Below, piece after piece: positions 1 to 7,148 of a stretch of DNA of 64,000 nucleotides. The position numbers and the translations under genes were made by a program. Under the pieces are notes generated by a model. That model worked only from the letters and a program-made list of their open reading frames with translations. It did no database searches and was not told the origin of the DNA. The DNA is from Petrimonas sulfuriphila (GTDB taxonomy: Bacteria > Bacteroidota > Bacteroidia > Bacteroidales > Dysgonomonadaceae), in the NCBI GenBank assembly GCA_038561985.1, contig CP073276.1, forward strand, positions 744,001 through 808,000, in the 5' to 3' direction. How positions within the stretch are numbered: the first letter of the stretch is position 1; the number at the start of each line of letters is the position of its first letter.

Positions 1-41
1 TTTCTCCTAACCATTTGCAAGCCTCATATCGCTTTTTTTAT

Positions 42-49
42 TACTTTTG
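42..49 (+). promoter_or_regulatory. Putative -7 promoter box of the pta operon
   Basis: TACTTTTG followed by C matches the Bacteroidota -7 consensus TAnnTTTG. A TTTG at 14-17 could be the -33 element, but the 24-nt spacing is longer than the usual 19-21. The start codon of pta lies about 95 nt downstream, so a leader of roughly 90 nt is expected. No Shine-Dalgarno site is visible before pta. Confidence 0.45.
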
Positions 50-144
50 CAGAAGATTAATTTCAAATTGAAACGGGCGGTAGATCGAACAGGATTTACC
101 TCCCGGATATCTTATTCCAAAAACTCAATCGTCATACAAAATCT

Positions 145-1158
145 ATGAACTTAATTAACGAAATTATCGAGCGTGCAAAAGCCGATAAACAACGAATCGT
201 TCTCCCTGAAGGGACGGAAACTCGAACTCTTCAGGCTGCGGACCAGCTTGTCCGGGATGGGGTGGCAGAAATAATTCTTCTCGGAAATCCGCAAGAAATT
301 AACTTGCTGGCTAATCAGCTTGAATTGAAAAATATCGGGAAAACCCTCGTAATCGATCCTAAGAACCACGACAAAAAACAAACCTACATTGACCTGTTGG
401 TGAAACTCCGGCAGGCCAAAGGAATGACACCCGAGAAAGCGGCCGTTTTGGTGGAAGACCCGCTCTATCTAGCATGCCTGATGATTAAAAACGGTGATGC
501 GGACGGCGAAATTGCCGGCGCACAAAATACTACTGGCGATGTGCTCCGCCCGGCTTTGCAGATCATCAAAACATCACCGGGAGTAAGCGTAGTATCCGGA
601 GCATTTATCATGTTTACGAAAACAACGCAATACGGGAAAGACGGCATCCTTATTTTTGCCGATTGTGCAGTCATGCCCAATCCTACTGCACAGGAGCTGG
701 CATCCATTGCCATAGCATCGGCACAAACCGCACGCGGTATTGTTGGGGTTGAACCGCGCGTGGCTATGTTAAGTTTTTCGACCAAAGGAAGTGCCCAGCA
801 CGAAATGATTGATAAGGTGGCGGAAGCTACCCGCATTGCCAAAGAGATCGCTCCCGATCTGCTCATTGACGGTGAGCTCCAGGCCGATGCTGCGCTGGTT
901 CCATCTGTTGGTGCAAGCAAAGCTCCCGGAAGTGCGATTGCAGGGCAGGCCAACGTATTGGTTTTTCCCACGTTGGAAGCCGGGAATATCGGATACAAAC
1001 TTGTCCAGCGGTTAGGCAATGCCGAAGCGGTTGGCCCCATTTTACAAGGGATGGCAGCTCCGGTAAACGATTTATCCCGCGGATGTTCGGTTGATGACAT
1101 TTACAAAATGGTTGCCATAGCAGCTAATCAGTCCATTGCTGCAAAATCAAAAAAATAG
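145..1158 (+). CDS. pta: Phosphate acetyltransferase
   Basis: Interconverts acetyl-CoA and acetyl phosphate in the cytoplasm. With AckA it forms the acetate branch that yields ATP by substrate-level phosphorylation. The 337-residue length fits the short, single-domain Pta class without the N-terminal regulatory domains of the enterobacterial enzyme. Family landmarks are the N-terminal RIVLPEG and TRTLQAA stretches, GAQNTTGDVLRPAL near residue 130 and the C-terminal NIGYKLVQRLGNAEAVGPI. It is first in a three-gene operon, with a dehydrogenase homologue and ackA behind it. Phosphate butyryltransferase is a related family, but it is usually shorter (about 300 residues) and differs in these motifs, so acetyl specificity is the better call. 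The stop codon lies inside a 15-bp tandem duplication. Confidence 0.93.
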   Translation: MNLINEIIERAKADKQRIVLPEGTETRTLQAADQLVRDGVAEIILLGNPQEINLLANQLELKNIGKTLVIDPKNHDKKQTYIDLLVKLRQAKGMTPEKAAVLVEDPLYLACLMIKNGDADGEIAGAQNTTGDVLRPALQIIKTSPGVSVVSGAFIMFTKTTQYGKDGILIFADCAVMPNPTAQELASIAIASAQTARGIVGVEPRVAMLSFSTKGSAQHEMIDKVAEATRIAKEIAPDLLIDGELQADAALVPSVGASKAPGSAIAGQANVLVFPTLEAGNIGYKLVQRLGNAEAVGPILQGMAAPVNDLSRGCSVDDIYKMVAIAANQSIAAKSKK

Positions 1159-1176
1159 AATTCAAAAAAATAGAAT
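1147..1176 (+). repeat. Perfect 15-bp tandem duplication at the pta stop codon
   Basis: The unit TCAAAAAAATAGAAT occurs twice back to back (1147-1161 and 1162-1176). The first copy carries the pta stop codon TAG at 1156-1158. The second lies immediately before the ATG of the next gene at 1178. It probably arose by slippage in the A-rich sequence and sets the spacing between the two reading frames. Confidence 0.9.
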
Positions 1177-1177
1177 A

Positions 1178-2152
1178 ATGAGTGAATTAATCATTGAACC
1201 TATCGAGAAGTACGGACTCAACATAAGCCATGAGAAGAAAGCGCTCTTCTCTAGAATAGGTGTTGTAGGGGCCGGAAAAGAAGGGCGAACCATAATCAGC
1301 CTGACAGCTTCGGCAGGGATGGATGTGGTTTTTATGGATGAATCTCAAGAACGTATCGACATCGTTTTTGAAGAACTGAACCGGGTAATGGATCAGAAAA
1401 TCAGCAAATGGGGATTGACGCAGTCGGAGAAAAAGGTTATCATGAACCGGATCACTCCCACACTGAGCTACGATGATTTTACCGGATGCGACCTGGTCAT
1501 TGAGTGTACCCGATATTCAGAATCGGGACGCCGCAGCACACCCGTTCGAAAGAATATTTTTAAAATACTGGATGAGATCCTGGAACCCGATGCCATTATC
1601 GCTACTAACGGCCCTACCGTCATTATCAGTGAATTGGCAGCTGACCTTGTTCATAAAGAGCGCTGCGTCAGCCTCTATTTTCCCGTATCTCATCCCGATG
1701 CCCGGATTCTCGAGATCGTAAAGGGAATGTACACATCGGAAGAGGTGTACAATAGAATGGAAATTTTCGCCCAACTTATCAATTACCGGCCTCACCGGAT
1801 AAATGAAAGCAACGGTAATGTAAGCATACGCTTACTGACGACAATGCTCAACGAATCGTGCCAGATGTTGTTGGAGAGGGTGAGCAGCATGCAGAGCATT
1901 GAAGAAACGTTTACCATCATTTACGGACAGCGGTACGGTGTTTTCAGAATGGCGGACATCATTGGTATTGAACGCATTGTCACTATAATGGAAGCCATGT
2001 TTAACGATTTTGGAGAGACACATTACAAACCCAATCCGTTGTTGTGGAAACTTTACCGTTCTAATCAGCTTGGCGTTCGGACAAGTAAGGGCTTCTACAT
2101 CTATGATGAGAACGGAAACGTAATTTCCGAAAATAAATCGTTGTTTAATTGA
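1178..2152 (+). CDS. 3-hydroxyacyl-CoA dehydrogenase-like protein between pta and ackA
   Basis: The 324-residue protein has the fold signature of the 3-hydroxybutyryl-CoA dehydrogenase family. An N-terminal Rossmann motif GAGKEG (residues 31-36) is followed by DLVIECT and ILEIVKG, and by a C-terminal helical domain ending in TSKGFYIY. The family's catalytic His normally sits in an HFFNP motif. The equivalent stretch here reads SLYFP (165-169), so the His appears replaced by Leu166 and the following Asn is also missing. Asn225-Glu226 of the second domain seem retained. I start it at ATG 1178 because the frame could open at a TTG at 1136 only by overlapping pta. Its place between pta and ackA suggests a role in acyl-CoA or acetate metabolism. 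Whether it is an active enzyme is unclear. Confidence 0.75.
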   Translation: MSELIIEPIEKYGLNISHEKKALFSRIGVVGAGKEGRTIISLTASAGMDVVFMDESQERIDIVFEELNRVMDQKISKWGLTQSEKKVIMNRITPTLSYDDFTGCDLVIECTRYSESGRRSTPVRKNIFKILDEILEPDAIIATNGPTVIISELAADLVHKERCVSLYFPVSHPDARILEIVKGMYTSEEVYNRMEIFAQLINYRPHRINESNGNVSIRLLTTMLNESCQMLLERVSSMQSIEETFTIIYGQRYGVFRMADIIGIERIVTIMEAMFNDFGETHYKPNPLLWKLYRSNQLGVRTSKGFYIYDENGNVISENKSLFN

Positions 2153-2180
2153 GAAAAGTCAGAAATCATAAGTTGTTGAA

Positions 2181-3380
2181 ATGAAGATATTAGTATTAAA
2201 TTGCGGAAGTTCTTCCATAAAATACAAGCTTTTCGATATGAGAAGCAACGAGGTTATTGCACAAGGCGGTGTGGAAAAGATTGGCATGAAAGGCTCATTC
2301 TTGAAACTCACACTTCCCGATGGGCAGAAAGTTCAGCTCGAAGGAGAAATCCTGGAGCATCGTGCAGGGATTGAATACATTTTCGGTGTCATGTTGAGTG
2401 AGAAATACGGATGCATCCGGTCACTCGATGAAATTGACGCTGTCGGACACCGCGTGGTACACGGCGGGGAACGTTTCAACAAGAGCGTGCTCATCACCGA
2501 AGAGGTCATAGAAATGCTGAAAGAGTGTATTGAGTTGGCGCCCTTACATAATCCCCCTAACCTCAAAGGTATTTACGCCATTCAGGAACTGTTGCCCCAT
2601 ACGCCACAGGTAAGTGTCTTTGATACGGCCTTCCATCAGACCATGCCCGATTATGCCTATGTTTACGGATTGCCCTACTCGCTTTATGAAAAATACGGCA
2701 TTCGCCGATATGGATTTCACGGCACGAGCCATCGGTACGTTTCAAAAAGAGCCTGCGAGTTCCTGAATGTCCCCTACGAATCTCAACGAATCATCACTGC
2801 CCATATTGGTAACGGCGTTTCCATAACAGCTATAAAAAACGGCAAATCAGTGGATACAAGTATGGGGATGACTCCCGTTGAAGGGCTGATGATGGGAACC
2901 CGGTCAGGAGACCTGGATCCGGGGGTTATATCCTATATTATGGAAAAAGAACACATGAGCGCTTCAGGCATTTCCACCCTGTTGAACAAATTTTCGGGTG
3001 TTCTGGGAATCTCAGGAATCTCATCGGATATGCGTGAGATAGAGGTCGGAATAAAAGAAAACAATCCGAGAGCGATTCTGGCACTAAACACTTACGACTA
3101 CCGCATAAAAAAATACATAGGTGCATACAGCGCTGTTTTAGGCGGAGTGGACATCTTGGTATTTACGGGTGGCGTTGGTGAAAACCAGGCAATTACCCGG
3201 AGTGTCGTTTGTAAAAACATGGAGTATATGGGCATTGAACTTGATGAAGAATTAAACAGATCGGTTCGTGCGAAAGAAGTTGTGATCAGCAAACCGTCGT
3301 CAAAAGTGAAAGTACTCATCATCCCCACCGACGAAGAATTGACCATCGCAAAAGACACTATGCAGATATTGGGGAAGTAA
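2181..3380 (+). CDS. ackA: Acetate kinase
   Basis: Converts acetyl phosphate and ADP to acetate and ATP, completing the pathway begun by Pta. At 399 residues it has the usual length. Visible family signatures are the N-terminal VLNCGSSSIKYKLF (phosphate-binding, residues 4-17), GHRVVHGGE near 90, the DTAFHQTMP region near 150, HIGNG near 210 and the FTGGVGEN motif near 330. It follows the dehydrogenase-like gene by 28 nt, and a strong hairpin terminator comes just after the stop, so it is the last gene of the operon. Butyrate kinase is a relative but lacks several of these exact motifs. Confidence 0.96.
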   Translation: MKILVLNCGSSSIKYKLFDMRSNEVIAQGGVEKIGMKGSFLKLTLPDGQKVQLEGEILEHRAGIEYIFGVMLSEKYGCIRSLDEIDAVGHRVVHGGERFNKSVLITEEVIEMLKECIELAPLHNPPNLKGIYAIQELLPHTPQVSVFDTAFHQTMPDYAYVYGLPYSLYEKYGIRRYGFHGTSHRYVSKRACEFLNVPYESQRIITAHIGNGVSITAIKNGKSVDTSMGMTPVEGLMMGTRSGDLDPGVISYIMEKEHMSASGISTLLNKFSGVLGISGISSDMREIEVGIKENNPRAILALNTYDYRIKKYIGAYSAVLGGVDILVFTGGVGENQAITRSVVCKNMEYMGIELDEELNRSVRAKEVVISKPSSKVKVLIIPTDEELTIAKDTMQILGK

Positions 3381-3392
3381 CGTTTAACTATC

Positions 3393-3435
3393 AAAAAACG
3401 TCGCCAGAGGATAACCTCCACCTGGCGGCGTTTTT
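3393..3435 (+). terminator. Rho-independent terminator of pta-ackA operon
   Basis: The arms AAAAAACGTCGCCAG (3393-3407) and CTGGCGGCGTTTTT (3422-3435) form a GC-rich stem with one G-U pair and end in a T run. The loop contains a second small hairpin, GAGG/CCTC. The A run on the other side means it could also stop minus-strand transcripts leaving the AraC gene. Confidence 0.85.
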
Positions 3436-3478
3436 ACATAGGAAATTTTAGAGTAGAGTTTATATTTATACAACCGAT

Positions 3479-3850
3479 TCAGGTTCTTTGAACAAAATTG
3501 CGATAATGTGATGGAGTAACTCCTGTATGCCTTTTGAACGTACGAGAAAAATAGGCCAGATCAATAAAACCGCAGTTCTTGGCAATTTCACCAATATTTT
3601 TATCAAAGTGAACCAGCTGTTTTTTGGCGTGATTGACTTTCAACTGAATGATATAAGCGTTGGTTGAATATCCCGAAGCCGCATTAATTTTTCTATTAAG
3701 CTGAGACACGCTCATGTTTAACTCTTTTGCTATTGAACCGGGAGACAGGCCGGGGTCAGATATTTTTTGGTTGATAATATCGGTAACCTTTTGAAGAAAA
3801 AACATATTCACCCGCATCGGTCTTGTTTCGTTTTTGAGAGCTGTTTTCAT
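3479..3850 (-). CDS. Free-standing AraC-type DNA-binding domain, resembles the C-terminus of the nearby hybrid two-component regulator
   Basis: This 123-residue protein is almost entirely an AraC/XylS helix-turn-helix domain. The first helix pair lies around SPGSIAKELNMSVSQLNRKI (residues 36-55). The second lies around NIGEIAKNCGFIDLAYFSRTF (85-105), followed by GVTPSHYR. It aligns along its whole length with the last 120 residues of the regulator encoded at 8264-11137, including the linker before the HTH (MKTALKNETRPMRVNMFFL against MKAVLEEGSKEPMDANMIFL). It has no sensor or receiver domain, and an in-frame TAA lies seven codons upstream of its ATG, so it is not the tail of a longer frame. 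It is either a relic of a duplicated regulator or a small regulator that shares the operator. A copy of the cluster's direct repeat lies about 280 bp upstream. Confidence 0.85.
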   Translation of the reverse strand: MKTALKNETRPMRVNMFFLQKVTDIINQKISDPGLSPGSIAKELNMSVSQLNRKINAASGYSTNAYIIQLKVNHAKKQLVHFDKNIGEIAKNCGFIDLAYFSRTFKRHTGVTPSHYRNFVQRT

Positions 3851-4125
3851 GTTTTTATCTTTTTTGTTTTACTACATGAATATAGGTATTACAGACAGGT
3901 GCTGATGATCAGTCAGAATGAACAGATCCTTATGGACTTATCTTCCAACCAAATCCGAAGACACCGTTAAGCTATATGAAGAATAATAAAAGGGCTTGAA
4001 AAGTATCCAACAACAGAATATCGCGCATGTTAAACATTATAATTTTTTAAAGAGATACATCGAGGGCCCTTTTATTGGCAATACATCCATTCTCATACAA
4101 AAATAATTCGAGGTAGAAAAAAACG

Positions 4126-4188
4126 TTAGGATTATTTACACAAAATTTAGGACTCAGTGAGCATTAACATTTCGCATATTTGTATTCC
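4126..4188. promoter_or_regulatory. Direct-repeat element, copy A (candidate operator)
   Basis: TTAGGA at 4126 and TTAGGAC at 4147 are spaced exactly 21 bp apart. They are followed by GCATTAAC and then, after nine bases, ATTTGTA. The same arrangement in the same orientation recurs at 8136-8198. The rest of the 530-bp gap between the AraC gene (3850) and the small gene ending at 4381 is AT-rich. It holds one terminator (separate entry) and no open frame of note. Confidence 0.6.
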
Positions 4189-4330
4189 ACACACATTATC
4201 TCTCAAATAACTAACTTATAAACAACTAAATACGATCCAAAAATATGAATAAAGTTTGGATTGGATAAAGATAAATCTGCGAAGGAAGATTATTTCAATG
4301 ACCTCACAAGTCACTGATTTTCAAGCAATT

Positions 4331-4358
4331 AAAAAAGCCCCAATGAATATCGGAGCTC
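4331..4358 (-). terminator. Terminator of the protease/DUF2589 operon
   Basis: On the minus strand AGCTCC and GGGGCT form a stem (with one G-U pair) around a loop of about 15 nt, followed by TTTTTT. It lies just after the stop codon of the 67-residue gene and closes the operon that starts at 8024. Confidence 0.65.
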
Positions 4359-4380
4359 TATGTGCTGAGAAAACACAAAA

Positions 4381-4584
4381 TTATTGAATAAAGAAATCTT
4401 CTTTTTCTTCCTCTATTGTAATAAAAAAATCAAATTTGGCTTCTGAAACTTCTTTTTCAGTTTCAAACTTAACAATCTTTAATCCTGGATAATATTTGCT
4501 TATTTTTATACCCAAGCCGGTTAATCTCGTTTTAACTTCCTTAAAAGACCTACCGTTCTGTATAACTCCAAAGTATGTTTTCAT
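4381..4584 (-). CDS. Small protein resembling a subtilisin propeptide (inhibitor I9-like)
   Basis: This is a 67-residue protein without signal peptide or membrane segment. Its pattern is an N-terminal strand (YFGVIQ), a lysine-rich helix, a central ISKYYPGLKIVKFET and an acidic tail. That is reminiscent of the beta-alpha-beta propeptide/inhibitor I9 fold that chaperones and inhibits subtilisins. It begins only seven nt after the stop codon of the subtilase gene and is last in the operon, so it is probably made together with the protease. A natural reading is a stand-alone chaperone or inhibitor of that protease. The resemblance is weak by eye, so the function is an inference. Confidence 0.5.
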   Translation of the reverse strand: MKTYFGVIQNGRSFKEVKTRLTGLGIKISKYYPGLKIVKFETEKEVSEAKFDFFITIEEEKEDFFIQ

Positions 4585-4591
4585 ATTCTTA

Positions 4592-5851
4592 TCATTGGAT
4601 AACCTGAATCAACCCTTTCCCGATATCCCTATATTTAAGATTTTCAATCGGTTTTGCTTTGCTTTCAAGTAACTCCCAAATTTCCCGGGTGTTCAGATCC
4701 GGGAATTGTTCCATATAAAGCGCCGCCAGTCCGGAAACATGGGGAGTGGCCATACTTGTTCCACTCAACAAGACATAATTTCCTGAATTTCCGCTTTTCT
4801 TCGGATAAGAACTCAGCACATCCACTCCTGGCGCACAAACATTGACATTGCCTCCGGTAGCCGCATTGATCCCGGCGTTAGAGAACCGGGCAATCCGCAT
4901 CTGATTATCAATGGCTGCAACAGCCATGATGGAGAGAGAGTTTGCCGGTGCAGAAACCGGAACGGGCAATGCAGGCCTTTTACTATCATTGCCTGCAGCT
5001 GCAATAATCAGGCAATTGCTATCCAGAGCCCTGATTCCCACAGTCTCAAAAAGGACAGAAGGCTTTTCGTTCAGCTTCACCGGTGAAGCCAGGGACAAGG
5101 AGATTATTCGGAATTTTTTAGTAATAGCCCAGTCAATCGCATCGATAATACTGCTGGTTGTCCCCTTTCCATTGTTGGAAAGTACTTTTCCTATTTTCAG
5201 GTTGCTGTCTTTTGCAATCCCGTACCGCTTGCCGGTATCGTTTCTAACATTCCCGCAAGCAATACCGGCACAATGTGTTCCGTGTCCGTTAGGATCTTTA
5301 TCCCATTCTTCACCTTCGATGAAGGATTTCCCTTCAACAATCCTGTCTACAAAATCGGGATGCGAAACATCGAATCCGGTATCGAGTATGCAAACATCTA
5401 TTCCTTTGCCCGAAAATTGGGTTTCTCCCATTCCAATAGCTTTCAACCCCCACTCCAAGTCCGTTACAGCCGGTTTTGGAATCGGTTTTCTCCGGATGTA
5501 GTTTTCCAGTTCCAGAATTTTGTTCTTCAATTGATCAACATTTGTCTTCAAATCGTCAATAAAGGTAAATTCATCGGCAGGAAAAAACTCCCTTTCCTTT
5601 TCAAAATAGATAACCGGGCTTTTACTGTCGGCTATCGACCGGGTTAGCTGTTCTTCATCTACATCGTCAACCACTACCACTCCCAGGTTTTTGTAAAGAA
5701 CGGCATTGTTATTGTCGATAATGTTAAACGAGCGGTTATCTTTCGATAAATACTCCGATGAGGTAACGCTTACGGAGAACCCTTTCTCCACGTTACGGAT
5801 CGATTTTTCGTTTTGACTGTCCAGCAAAACAATGTACCTGTTTTTTACCAT
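4592..5851 (-). CDS. Subtilisin-like serine protease (family S8) without signal peptide
   Basis: The 419-residue protein carries the complete S8 catalytic set: Asp157 in ILDTGFD, His190 in NGHGTHCAG, oxyanion Asn288 in AAAGND and Ser366 in SGTSMATPHVSG. The first 130 residues are not catalytic. They begin with a strand-like RYIVLLD stretch as in I9 propeptides and contain a predicted coiled coil (LKTNVDQLKNKILELENYI). There is no hydrophobic leader, so the enzyme should be cytoplasmic unless exported by an unusual route. It is the fourth gene of a five-gene operon, ten nt after the gene before it and seven before the small propeptide-like gene. The substrate is unknown, and the co-encoded proteins are the obvious candidates. 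Confidence 0.9.
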   Translation of the reverse strand: MVKNRYIVLLDSQNEKSIRNVEKGFSVSVTSSEYLSKDNRSFNIIDNNNAVLYKNLGVVVVDDVDEEQLTRSIADSKSPVIYFEKEREFFPADEFTFIDDLKTNVDQLKNKILELENYIRRKPIPKPAVTDLEWGLKAIGMGETQFSGKGIDVCILDTGFDVSHPDFVDRIVEGKSFIEGEEWDKDPNGHGTHCAGIACGNVRNDTGKRYGIAKDSNLKIGKVLSNNGKGTTSSIIDAIDWAITKKFRIISLSLASPVKLNEKPSVLFETVGIRALDSNCLIIAAAGNDSKRPALPVPVSAPANSLSIMAVAAIDNQMRIARFSNAGINAATGGNVNVCAPGVDVLSSYPKKSGNSGNYVLLSGTSMATPHVSGLAALYMEQFPDLNTREIWELLESKAKPIENLKYRDIGKGLIQVIQ

Positions 5852-5860
5852 AATTTTATT

Positions 5861-6445
5861 TCATTGAGTAGTGATTTTGCAAACAACTTTTTCGATAAGC
5901 AAGTAAATATCTTCCGGTATTAAATTCGTGAGCAGTTTTTTGTTTATTACGGAAATAGAACCATTTTGAGAAAGCAGATAGCTCCAGTAAACCTCGATCT
6001 TGGGAATAGTATCCAGGTCTTTCAGCTTTTCGTCCGATAAGACTCCTTGTTGACAAAGGTTAAGAATCAAGTTGGAGAGAATTTCTTCACCCTCTTCGAG
6101 TTTTGTGATTTCTTTTTTATAGACCTCCTGCAACAACCTGTCAAGACTCTCGATTCCGTTGTAAGAAAACCCCCACAACAATTCTCCTTTCCCGGAACTT
6201 ATCTTTTCCATTTTGGACGGATCAAAACCTCTTTTTACCGTTAGGAGCATGTTCCTTATCCTGAGAACTTCTGACTCTTTGGAACTTTCGCCTCTGTTTT
6301 CAAAATAATCCGATAATTTTGTCAGGAAAGTGTTAAACCGATGTTCAAAATCAAATGACTTTCCGGTAAATAACTTCTGAACCCGATTAAACTCCACAAA
6401 AAGATCGTCTATAACCCTGACTTTGTTATGGATAAACTCTTTCAT
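5861..6445 (-). CDS. Unrecognised cytoplasmic protein, subtilase operon
   Basis: I do not recognise this 194-residue protein. It is rich in charged and leucine residues, looks mostly alpha-helical, and has no signal peptide, membrane segment or obvious metal-binding motif. Two stretches stand out: a Lys/Glu-rich helix around KKEITKLEEGEEILSN (about residues 110-125) and a hydrophobic region around EVYWSYLLSQNGSISV. Its ATG follows directly after the stop codon of the previous gene with no intervening base, so it is translationally coupled to it. It lies between the 232-residue unknown and the subtilase and is probably a working part of the same system. Confidence 0.75.
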   Translation of the reverse strand: MKEFIHNKVRVIDDLFVEFNRVQKLFTGKSFDFEHRFNTFLTKLSDYFENRGESSKESEVLRIRNMLLTVKRGFDPSKMEKISSGKGELLWGFSYNGIESLDRLLQEVYKKEITKLEEGEEILSNLILNLCQQGVLSDEKLKDLDTIPKIEVYWSYLLSQNGSISVINKKLLTNLIPEDIYLLIEKVVCKITTQ

Positions 6446-7144
6446 CTATTCAAAAATGATTTCTTCGATCGTTTGGCCATTTTTATCCGTAAACGTTTTA
6501 ATCCGTAACCCCTCCTCTTCCATCTCAATGTGAAGATTAATGAACAACTTGTCTTTGTCCTCCGCCCCCGTCGTGTTCGGGTCGATGTAAATGTCGTTCA
6601 ACTTGGTAGATACCAAAGAGTAACTGTTGGTAATAGCTTCTGACAATATTCTTTTCATTTCCAAACCTTCCGCTTCAACGGTGGTATCTTGAGGTCTGAA
6701 AACTCCGATGTTCAACGATTTGATTTGTGAAGAGACATCCAGTTTTTTCACTTCGTCGCCAATATTTCTTACCAGTTTTTGATCTTTTTTCTCGAGCGAT
6801 TTAAAAAGTTGCTTAAACTCCTGATTTTGTATCTGTTCTCTCGTAACTGGAGAAATGTTTAGGTGTTTTTCTTTGTTTACCACCTCAATTCGTTCGTTTA
6901 AATCATTCAGGAATTTCTCGTCATCGAGCTTAAAATTGTATTTCGACTGAGCACTTATATCACTAACCTTCAACGGTATATCCATCTTTATAGCTGGAAA
7001 AGCAAACCTGGGAGCTTTAAAAAATTTCAAGTATTCGTGGTTGGCGTACTCTTTGGCCACCTGAACCGACTTTTCATCTGCTTTTTTACGAGCCTGGATT
7101 ATCTCGCTGTAGAGATAATCCAGGTAGTCTGAAAGTTTAATCAT
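6446..7144 (-). CDS. Unrecognised cytoplasmic protein, subtilase operon
   Basis: The 232-residue protein has no known domain that I can name. The N-terminal 35 residues look helical (YLDYLYSEIIQARKKADEK). A proline-containing stretch follows (FKAPRFAFPAIKMDIPLKVSD), then a charged middle, and a C-terminal strand-rich part (LFINLHIEMEEEGLRIKTFTD). The frame opens further upstream, but I take the ATG at 7142-7144. It lies four nt after the stop of the DUF2589-like gene and begins a plausible helix, while the upstream extension overlaps that gene and looks unnatural. The PAIKMDIPLKV stretch recalls the way DUF2589 proteins list a ligand-like strand, so the two may interact. That is only an impression. 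Confidence 0.7.
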   Translation of the reverse strand: MIKLSDYLDYLYSEIIQARKKADEKSVQVAKEYANHEYLKFFKAPRFAFPAIKMDIPLKVSDISAQSKYNFKLDDEKFLNDLNERIEVVNKEKHLNISPVTREQIQNQEFKQLFKSLEKKDQKLVRNIGDEVKKLDVSSQIKSLNIGVFRPQDTTVEAEGLEMKRILSEAITNSYSLVSTKLNDIYIDPNTTGAEDKDKLFINLHIEMEEEGLRIKTFTDKNGQTIEEIIFE

Positions 7145-7148
7145 GATC

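Noticed and set aside
465-1100. 211-codon open frame antisense to pta
   Set aside because: It lies wholly within pta, whose protein matches a known family along its full length. The antisense product has no family pattern and no promoter.
1136-1177. TTG start for the dehydrogenase-like gene overlapping pta
   Set aside because: It would extend into pta and read the tandem duplication as protein, while ATG 1178 starts a family-like N-terminus.
4245-4268. Seven-codon frame MNKVWIG in the gap after the small protein gene
   Set aside because: No conserved context and no coupling to a following gene on that strand.
4911-5501. 196-codon open frame on the plus strand inside the subtilase gene
   Set aside because: Shadow of the S8 gene: it covers the catalytic domain region with no domain pattern of its own.
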